Shown here: positions 56,090 to 64,000 of the stretch, in pieces | How positions within the stretch are numbered: the first letter of the stretch is position 1 | How the letters are laid out: every line of letters starts with the position of its first letter | NCBI GenBank assembly: GCA_002049455.2 | Contig: KV918972.1 | Location: 1 to 64,000, forward strand | Direction: 5' to 3' | Length of the DNA stretch: 64,000 nt | Source of the DNA: Porphyra umbilicalis | Taxonomy: Eukaryota > Rhodophyta > Bangiophyceae > Bangiales > Bangiaceae | Notes under the pieces: model-generated | The model's database searches: none | What the model was told of the DNA's origin: nothing | What the model saw: the letters and a program-made list of their open reading frames with translations, nothing else | Translations under genes and position numbers: made by a program

Positions 56090-59000
56090 CGAGCATGAAC
56101 ATAGAACTGCGGTGGACCTCTACGCTCTTCACGCTGTACCCCGTTGAGGAGGCGGCAGCCGAAGCCTCGACGGCATCTGAGGGGCCGACCGTGGCGGCCT
56201 TCTCCGTCAGCGGTCTCCGTGACGCACTCCCGTCGTGGCCCAAGGACAAGCCGATGCCCCGGTCTGAGCGTAGGCGGAGGGTAGTCTGTTGGAACTGCAG
56301 CACGCGTGACCACTATGCCCATGAGTGCCCAACTATGACCGACCGTCCGCATGGCAGCGGTGGGGGGCCTTCCGCATCCTTCATGATCACGACCACAAAG
56401 AAGCCGCGAAAGCCTTCCGTTGCCGGTCCTTCTGTCGACGCCACGATGTCGCCGCTCTCCAAGCCGACCGGCCACAAGTGGTTGATCGACTCGGGTGCAT
56501 CCAATAATATAAAGCCGACCGCAACGAGACTCACCAACTATGACGCGGGCGGCAGCGAGGTCACCGTTGCCAATGGGCAGACTCTCGACTCGCCTGGGCG
56601 CGGCTTCATTGCGATAGCGACCTCCCTTGGCGGCGCCGTGACCCTCACGGACACCACGTTGGTTCCGGGAATCTCGACGAACCTCTTTTCCGTCCGTGCC
56701 GCTGACCGCGCGGGGGGGGACATCCGCTTCTACCAGGGAACCTGCGCAATCAAGCAGAACGGGGTGACCGTGGCCATGGGCTACGTGAACAAGGATGAGC
56801 AGTATGAGCTCGCGCTCGGCAGCGTCAACAAGAGGAAGGCCGCACCGGTGCCGCCGCACGCCAATGTCGCTTACGGCAAGGCCAACCCCAGGGGGGACCT
56901 GTGGCACCGTCGGTTGGGCCACTTCGGCTACGCAAACGTCGGTAAGGCAGCAAATATTGCCACCGGAATGAGCATCACCGGTGCCGACATCGAGGCCAAC
57001 ATCGGCACCGTGTGCGAGCCGTGTGTCAAGGCCCGCATGCAGGTACACTCACACGGGGCGGGGGAGCGCGCTACCGAGCCGCTAGAGCGCCTCTGTGTCG
57101 ATATGACCGGGCCTATCACCTCGTCATCGGACGGTGGCGCTGTCCATGCGCTATCGCTTACCGACGCCTGCACCGACATGTCCTTTGTCACCCCGCTAAA
57201 GAGCAAGGCGGAAGCTGGGGCGGTGCTCCGCGACCGGATTGTGTACCTTGAGAACCAGACGAACAAGACCGTCAAGATTATCCGTACGGACGGCGCGAAG
57301 GAGATCCTGAACAACGACATCATGAAGCAGTTTATGCAGGCCAAGGGGATCAAGCCGGAGCTCTCAGCGCCCTACTCGCCTAAGCAGAACGGAAAGGCGG
57401 AGAGGCACAACCGGGTGGTCATGGAGCGCACCCGTGCCATGCTGCTCGGCTCCGGTCTCCCTCTATCCAACTGGGCGGAGGCCATGTTCGCCGCCACCTT
57501 CGTCATGAATCGCTCACCCACCGGCGATGGGACGGCAACGCCGTATGAACGCTTCTACGGCAAGCGACCGGACGTATCCATGCTCCGGGTTTGGGGTTCC
57601 AAGGCGTACGCCAAGCGCCCGTCTAAGCAGGCCGGCAAACTGGCATCGCGTGTGATTGCTGGACACATGGTCAGCTACTCTTCGGGCGGTCACGCATGGC
57701 GCATCCGATCGGCCGCGTCGGGCGCCATCATGACGCGCCGTGACGTGGAATTCGACGAGACCGCGCCAACGTCGCCGTTTATCCCCGACGCTTTGCCTGT
57801 TTGCTTGTATCTGCCGAAAGACTGGTCAGACACGGACAGCAGCACATCGAGTGACGGGGGTGCTGGGGTGCCATCGCCGCTGCAGGGTATACCGGTCATC
57901 AACAACCTTTCGGATGCTGTTGCTCTACTTCCCGCCACGGTCCCGCCCGCGGCGGCCGATCTGGACCCTCTCGCACAGCACTCGACAGTACCGCAGGCGC
58001 TCACAGCGCCACAGATCCCAGCCCGCACGCATGACTTCAACCTCCGTGCACGCAAAGGAACTGGCGAACCGTCCGCCCTCTCGGCGTCCGCCCATTCCAC
58101 CTTGGCGGGTGGCGACCGGGCCCCCATCCCTGCGTACGCTCCTGTCACGTTGGAGGCCGCGGTAGCTCACCACGACTGGTGCGCCGACCCACCCCAGTCG
58201 CGGGCGGAGGCGCTCTCGCGCCACGACGCGTACCTGTGGCAGGCGGCCATGGACGATGAGTACAAGGCGCTCGTCGACACCGACACCTGGACGATTGTTC
58301 AGCTCCCTCGCGGTGCCAGATGGACGCGTGGCAAGTGGGTGTTCGCGTATAAGCAAGATGCGGATGGGAAGGTCACCCGGTACAAGGCCCGGTTCGTCGG
58401 GTGCGGGTACTCACAGCGGGCCGGCGTAGACTACAACGAGATTTGGGCCCCATGCCCCGCGCGGGCGACCGTGCGCGCGGTGCTCGCCTATGCGGCGTCC
58501 CATGACTTTGAGCTCGACACAATTGACATCAAGACGGCCTACTTGAACGCGCCTATGGACGTGGACGTATATGTCGATCTACCGGTGGGCTACTCCGGTG
58601 TCGGGCCCAACACGGTGGCCGAGCTGGGTTCGGCGTTGTATGGTACGAAGCAGGCCGGGCGCCTGTGGGCAGAAAACCTGTGTGCGACACGGACGGCCGC
58701 CGGCGCCAATCGGTCTACCACCGACCCGACGCTGTACACGTGAAATGATCCGCACCATGGCCGAATCATCATCCTCGCCCATGTTGACGACCTGGCTACC
58801 CTTGGCAAGACACGCGCCGCGGTGGAAGCGGCAAAGCCGGCGATCTTACGAAGATACAAGGGGCGAAACATGGGGCCGGCCAAAGAGTTCCTGGGGATGC
58901 GCATTGTGCGCGACCGCGACGAGCGGACGCTGACGATCAGCTGCCCTGGCCTCAACAAGGAGCTCATTGACAACATCGGCATATCGAACGTGCACCCCGC

Positions 59001-59754
59001 CAATGTGCCTTTGCCGGCGGGGACCGCGCTGCACCGGTCCTGGGAGCCGCCGATGGACACCAACGGACGGTCTCAAAAGCTGATTGGGAGCCTCCTGTAC
59101 TTAGCAACGGCCGTACGGCCCGAAATTGCCTTCGCCGCCAACTGCCTCGCCCGCTTCATGACCAACCCGGAGGAGACGCATTGGCGGGCCGCCAAGGGCG
59201 TTATCCGTTACCTGACCGGGACCGTGGAGCTTGGCCTGCAGTACGGCAGGACGGGGGAGCTGGAAGGGGCGGTGGACGCTGATTTTGACGGCTACCTCGA
59301 CACACGCCGGTCGACGACGGGGTGGGTGTTCTTGTGACGTGGTGGTGCGATCTCTTGGTCGAGCAATCGTCGACCGACCGTCTCTTGCTCCACTGCTGAG
59401 GCCGAGTACATAGCCGCAGCGGCGGCAACCCGCGAGGCCCTGTGGCTGAAGAAGCTCATGATTGACCTTGGAGAGGCGGACCGGGTGGTCCTGATGGCGG
59501 AGGACAACCTCGCTTGCCTGGCGTTGATCGCCAACCCCGAGCGGACGGTCCGCGCGAAACACATCGATACCGCCCACCACGTCGTTCGGGAGCGGGCGGC
59601 CATGGGGGCCGTCAAATTCTTCCACCAAGCCGGCGCCGAGATGGCCGCCGACGGCCTGACCAAGGCGCTGGCAGGTCCGGCGCTCGCCGATTTCCGCCGC
59701 CGACTGGGAATGGTTGAGCTGAGGAAGCCTCATGCCCCCCCCACGACCAACTAG
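56071..59754 (+). pseudogene. pol: copia pol polyprotein region with two internal stops
   Basis: Read in one register, this has a CCHC knuckle (CWNCSTRDHYAHEC, 56287-56328) and an aspartic protease site (LIDSGAS, near 56488). The integrase has an HHCC-like lead (LWHRRLGH near 56898) and D, D, E residues (CVDMTGP near 57100, RTDGAKE near 57289, NGKAERHN near 57390). Reverse transcriptase spans about 58225-59000, with AHVDDL at its catalytic core in place of the usual YVDDL. RNase H has STAEAEYIA near 59390 and the frame ends at 59754. TGA codons break the frame at 58741-58743, just before the VDD motif, and at 59335-59337. Both could have come from CGA by CpG decay. The copy is therefore inactive as it stands. 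Confidence 0.93.
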
Positions 59755-59871
59755 ACGTCCCCTACCCTATCGCCCCGGTCGGCGATATCCTACCCGATGG
59801 CCATGCCCGGCGTACGACGGGTGGGCCTGCGATCCCGATGGTGCGGCGACTTAGTGCCTGGGGGTGTGACC

Positions 59872-59880
59872 GCGGGGGAG
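59872..59880 (+). other. Polypurine tract
   Basis: GCGGGGGAG lies immediately before the 3' LTR, the expected place and composition for the plus-strand DNA primer of an LTR element. Confidence 0.7.
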
Positions 59881-60166
59881 TGTCGGCAAGCATGCCAAGC
59901 GGTCACGCCCGCGGGGCGTGTGCCGGCCTGGACCAGACGGGGTGTGACGGGATTTTTGTGCGTGGAGCGAGGGATATGGGACTGAGACCCAGATGTGACA
60001 TTTGTGATGAGAGAGAGTTGTGACAAGTGAGTGTCAGCTGGTGGGGGGGGAGATTGACGTCGGGAGTGCTCTTGGCGCACGGCGGGACCGCCTGTGGGGG
60101 GAGATATGATCGGCTGGGGCGCGCCCCAGCCACCCGTTGAGTGAAAGACAACGCGTAGAGTCGACA
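59881..60166 (+). repeat. 3' LTR of the copia element
   Basis: 286 bp, the same length and ends as the 5' LTR, with about ten substitutions between them. Followed directly by the GCGTC duplication. Confidence 0.95.
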
Positions 60167-60838
60167 GCGTCGGCCGGGCCACCCTCGCGGTAGGGCGCGT
60201 GCACCCCGGCCTCTGCGGCCCCAGCGTTTTCCGCTGTCGCCCTGCTGCCGTTCCCCGTTGCAAACCTGTGGAACGCAGGAGAGGGTGGTGTAGGTCGCTC
60301 GCCCGGCAGCGACAGTGACGGCGGCGGTGGTGGCGACGCCGCGGCCGGCGGGCACTGGGAGAGGGGGGCGGGGGGGGGGGGCGCCTTCCAGCCCTTACGC
60401 GTCGCGGCAGCGGCGCATCTTCCCGTGGCGGCGGCACGTCGTCTGGCACGGGCGCGTGGGCGACGGCGCGCGCGACCTGCCGCCGGTGGCGGCCGCCGCC
60501 GCCGCCGCGGCCGCCGGTGGGTGGTCACTGGCCGGCGACGGCGCGGCTGGGGGTGCCGCCGCCGACGCCGCCGCCGATGCAGCGCGCAGCATATCCCCCA
60601 CTTGTGTAGCTGGGCGGTCACGGCCGCGCCACAGGAAGGGGCGGAGTCGGGCACGCATAGCGCACCTGCGGCAACGTGCGCGGCGGTAGCGTCGCACGCG
60701 TCGTCCGATGGCGCGGCGCGCTGCGGGTGCTCGCCCTCGGGAGTCGCTTCGCCGTCTGTAGGGGCGGTGCAATCCGTACCCCATTCCCCCTTGCCCCTCA
60801 ATCCGCCCCCCCCCCCCGCACCGCGAATGGCGCTGCAT

Positions 60839-62089
60839 CGGCGGCGGTGCCGCCGCCGTCGCTGCTGCCGTTACTGCCACCGTGGCGGCCGCCGACACCG
60901 CCACACTGCGGCGGCGGCGGCGCGGGGCACGGCACCAGCCGCGACGGACGGCAGGCGGTCGAACGTCCGCGGTCCCGGCGTGTCCAGCGCTTGTTGTTTC
61001 TCTGTGGCGCTCGCCGTGCCCGGGCGTTTGGGGGGTGCATGCTCCGAGGCTGTTCGTTGCGCTTCGCGCCTTCTTTAATGCGATGGCGCTTGAGCCACGC
61101 AGAGAGGCTTTCGAGGGCATTCCTGGCTTTAATTTGGGAGTGCCCATGCACAGGCGCCTGCTGACGAAGCGCGCGACGCGATTGACTGCCAGATCTCGTG
61201 AGATCGAATCTCAAAAGGCGCGCAAGATCGCACTTCTGGATGAGCGAACTTTAAGTAGCCTCCCACTGTCACGGGATCGCTGCAAGAAACGCTGACGCTT
61301 CTTCTCGACATATTGCTGTTTGCTCGATTTTTGCCGATGCCAAGCGCTTCGTTAGCGTATTGACCAATTGTACGGTTCAGAATTGTATGATCGTTTCCGT
61401 TCAAGATGCTCATGCAAGCCAGTATCAGGCTCGTCTGATTGGCTCAAAGTCAGGATCGGCCCTATTTTTCAGAATCTTTTCATGCGCACCCGCGGCCGCT
61501 GGCACGTCATTACCACAGCTGTTCTGCCCTGCGCGCATTTGGCTCGGATGCATTCCTTTACGTGGTCCATGTCATTTCCAATGAGGGTGTCATGAACGGG
61601 CTCAGCTGTGAGGTGCGCAAGCTTCTTGGACCTTGCACCCAAACGGAGCCAGCACTGGCCTAGGTTGCAACAAATTGAGTGACTGCGGCAGGGAAGCGAC
61701 TCGGAGTGCAGAGAATCTGACGGCAGGCGCCTGGATGTGCGGGACAGCCGGAGCAAAGCTCGGCGTCCTGCCGGTGATCGTTCTCGTGGACGGCTTGGCC
61801 GCTGCGTCTTGCCATTTCTGCCTTGCATGATCCACCACTTCTCGTCGACTCCGCCAACGCCCCCTTCGTGTCCGCCCCCAGTCCACCCACCGCCATCTTT
61901 TGAGCCCAACCTCTGCACCGTCGTACTTCCATGAAGTCTCTGGAGACACGCTGGCGCCTCGTGGAGAGCAGGGGCGAAGTTTTGCGGCCTTTATATCCCG
62001 TGATCACAACAAAGTTGGTCCTCACTTGTACGCTTCCGGACAGAAAGAACCATGGCCCAGCACGCTTCTAAAACCCTCACGCCGCCGCG
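60839..62089. other. Interval with no supported gene
   Basis: GC-rich triplet sequence to about 61000, then balanced composition with frames up to 150 codons in competing registers. No motif, terminal repeat or RNA gene is recognised. It may include the 5' region of the gene split by the retrotransposon. Confidence 0.4.
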
Positions 62090-64000
62090 CCACTGCGTCG
62101 CCAACCATCTCTGCGGCGGCGCCGACGGCAGCGCCACTACAGCCTGCGCGCAGTAACGGCCTCGCCCTGCCGACAACCGCACCAACAGCCCCCGCGCACC
62201 AAAAGCCCCCCCGCGCGGCCGGGCCGCCGCCTGGCTGCCGCCGTCTTGCCGCCGCCGCTGAACAACCGCACCGCCGCCGCGCCGCCGACCTGGTGTGCGG
62301 CGTCAGCGGCGCGACAACGATAGCGCCGGTGCCGCAGCAGCGGCGGCCGTCGCATGCGGGAGCGGCGGCTGGCCGGGCTTTTCCATATCCCTTCCTACCG
62401 CCGCTGCTGCCGAGAAGCCCCCTTCCCGTCGCTGACGACCGTACGAACAGCCCCCGCGCACAACAACCCCCCCGGCGCCGCCGCGCCGCCGCCTTGCGGC
62501 CTCCAGCATGCCGCCGCCGCCGTGCCGTCGCGCCGCCGCCGTCCTGTTGTGCGGCGGCGGTGGCACGGCAGCGATCGCGCCGCTGCCGCCGCGGCGAAAG
62601 CCGCTCCATGTTGCATGCGGCGGCGAGGCGAGCTTTCACAGCACCCGCCCTGCCGCCGCCGCCGCCCGGAGGCCCCATTTTCGCCGCCGACGACCGCTCA
62701 ATCTGCACGCGCGCACAAACAGCACCCCCGCGCCTCCGCGCCGCCGCCTTTCCGCCCCACCTTGCCGCCACCGCCGCGTTGCTGCCGCCGCACCGCGGCA
62801 CCGCCGCCGCACCGCGGACCTGGTGTGCGGGGGCGGCGGCGCGGCAGCGATCACGCCGCCGCCATCGCGGCGCCGGCCGCCGCATGTCGGGTGCGGCGGT
62901 GGGGCGGGCTTCTACAGCACCAGCCCCGCCGCCGCCGCCGCCGGAAAACCACCCACCCTCCCGCCGACGACCGCACCAACAGCCCCACTCACCAACAGCC
63001 CCCTTGCGTTGCCGCGCCGCCACCTTGCTGCCGCTGTCTTGTCGCCGTAGCCTTGCCGCCGCGCCACCGCCGCGATGCCGACCTGGTGTGCGGTGGCGGC
63101 GGCGCGGCAACGATCGCGCCGCCGCAGCCGCGGCGGAGGCCGCCCCATGTTGGGCGCGGCGGCGGGGCAGGCTTCTACAGCACCCGCCCCAGCGCCGCCG
63201 CCGCTCCGAACCCCCCCCTTCCACGCCGACGGCTGCACCAACGGCCCCCGGTCTCAGATAGCCCCCCCGCGCGGCCGCGCCGCCGTTATGCCGCCGCCGC
63301 CTTGACGCCGCCGCCGCGCCGCCGCACCGCCGCCGCGCCGCCGACCTGGTGCGCAGCGGTGGAGTCGTGGCAACAATCACGCCACCGCCATCGCGGCGAC
63401 GGCCGCGTCGTGTTGGGTGCAGCAGCGGGGCGGGCTACTTCAGCACCCACCCCGCCGCCGCCGCCGCCTGAACCCCCCCCCCCCCCCGCCGAAGACTGCA
63501 GGTTCAGCCCCCACGCACCAGCAGCCCCCCCGCGCCGCCGTGCCGCTGCCTTGCCGTCGCCGCCTTGCCGCCGCCACCCTGCCGCCGCCGCCGCGCCGCC
63601 GCACCGCCGCCGCCCCGCAGACCTGGCGTGCAGCGTCGGCGGCGCAGCAACGATCTTGCCGCCACCGCGGTGGCCGCGGCCAAAGCATACGAGTGCGGTG
63701 GCGGGGCCGACATTTCCAGCACCCACCTCGCCGCCGCCACCCCCTGGAAACATCGCCCCCGCCGCTGAGCACCGCAACGACAGCCCCCACACACCAACAG
63801 CCCCCCCGCGCCGCCGCGCCGCCGCCTTACTGCCGCCCTCTTGCCGCCGCAGCTTTCCCGCCGCACCGCCGCCGCGACGCCGACCGGGTGTGCGGCGGCG
63901 GCGGCGCGGCAACGATCGCGCCGCCGCCGCCGCGGCGGAGGCCGCCCGATGTTAGGTTTGGCGGCGGGGCTGGCTTCCAGAGCACCAGCCCCGCCGCCGC
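62090..64000. repeat. GC-rich satellite array, unit about 255-277 bp
   Basis: The block GACCTGGTGTGCGG, or a close variant, followed by a GGCAACGATCGCG-type block recurs near 62285, 62541, 62815, 63076, 63341, 63618 and 63881. A second landmark, ACCAACAGCCCCC, recurs with the same spacing from about 62175. Between landmarks, CCG/GCC triplets dominate. At least seven diverged units are present and the array reaches the window edge. Both strands have frames open across several units, but unit lengths are not multiples of three and the encoded sequence is low-complexity, so I treat this as satellite DNA. Confidence 0.85.

Larger units (their letters stand above)
55156..60166 (+). mobile_element. 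Full-length Ty1/copia LTR retrotransposon, 5,011 bp
   Basis: Two 286-bp LTRs, both starting TGTCGG and ending CGACA, bound the element, and a GCGTC duplication flanks it (55151-55155 and 60167-60171). The internal order is gag, protease, integrase, then reverse transcriptase with RNase H, which defines the copia group because integrase precedes reverse transcriptase. Counting by eye, the LTRs differ at about 10 of 286 positions (about 96.5% identity), so the insertion is not brand new. Gag and pol each carry disabling changes, making this copy non-autonomous. Confidence 0.97.
54670..60838 (-). pseudogene. Host reading frame split by the copia element
   Basis: On the minus strand a Pro/Ala/Ser/Arg-rich frame runs from about 60801 (possible ATG at 60838, separated by a G run) to the right edge of the retrotransposon. 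A second frame begins at the left edge and ends at 54670. Both read the 5-bp duplication in the same phase (GAC GC), so removing the element and one duplication leaves one open frame of about 372 codons. The C-terminal part contains two diverged copies of a block starting AHPFSDA (near 55125 and 54945) followed by PPPP and PVV.A..A motifs, which supports it being coding. I do not know the family; the only complex stretch is TAQLHKWGICCALHRR near 60600. Confidence 0.4.

Noticed and set aside
58741..59337. TGA recoding (for example as selenocysteine or read-through) in copia pol
   Set aside because: A TAG and a frame offset also break gag in the same copy, so ordinary decay explains all four changes.
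62022..63955. Long open frames on both strands across the 3' array
   Set aside because: They follow the roughly 265-bp satellite units, which are not multiples of three, and encode simple Arg/Ala/Gly or Pro/Ala sequence.
62090..64000. CRISPR-like regular repeats
   Set aside because: Units are about 265 bp, diverged and without constant short repeats and unique spacers. The setting is eukaryotic.
1..64000. Bacterial or organellar origin of the window
   Set aside because: Spliceosomal introns, VDAC, RRP41, BTB/JmjC/bZIP proteins, LTR and DNA transposons and large intergenic spaces all indicate nuclear DNA.

Overview
The window reads as nuclear DNA of a very GC-rich eukaryotic alga. A bangiophyte red alga (Porphyra/Pyropia type) is my best guess. 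The reasons are eukaryotic genes with few short GT-AG introns, long G and C homopolymers, GGC/GCC triplet tracts inside genes, plant/algal-type factors (CCT and bZIP proteins), a mitochondrial porin and phosphate carrier, and a Ty1/copia element. The species is inference. I saw no rRNA, tRNA, CRISPR array or bacterial operon.

Gene-rich part, 4.7-33 kb. In order: a BTB-BACK-MATH protein (+, 4.7-7.1 kb); a hAT-like non-autonomous transposon holding a nested Tc1/mariner/pogo-like MITE (7.6-8.5 kb); a secreted PhoD-like phosphatase (-, three exons); the exosome subunit RRP41 (+); a two-domain protein made of an apparently active inorganic pyrophosphatase joined to an FBPase-like domain that lacks its catalytic acids (-, two exons); VDAC porin (+, two exons); a phosphate-carrier-type mitochondrial carrier (+); a CCT-motif protein (+); a JMJD5/KDM8-like JmjC oxygenase (+); and a bZIP protein (-). 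Several of these change reading frame, almost always exactly at a run of G or C. Run-length errors in the assembly, or real run-length variation, are therefore the first explanation.

Decayed and repeat-rich part, 34-55 kb. GC is lower here and intact genes are rare. It holds a 208-bp tandem duplication, several MITE-like elements with clear terminal inverted repeats, coding-like remnants (including two related pieces of an Fe(II)/2-oxoglutarate-oxygenase-like family), and one intact gene: a proline/alanine-rich C4 zinc-ribbon nuclear protein at 50.6-51.8 kb.

End part, 54.7-64 kb. A full-length Ty1/copia retrotransposon has 286-bp LTRs, a 5-bp target duplication GCGTC, and gag/pol broken by three stops and one frame offset. 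It sits inside a minus-strand reading frame that stays in register on both sides, so it seems to have split a host gene. The last 1.9 kb is a roughly 265-bp GC-rich satellite that runs off the window edge.

The host genes do not form an operon. Three of them (PhoD phosphatase, pyrophosphatase fusion, phosphate carrier) all handle phosphate within 13 kb, which may be chance.
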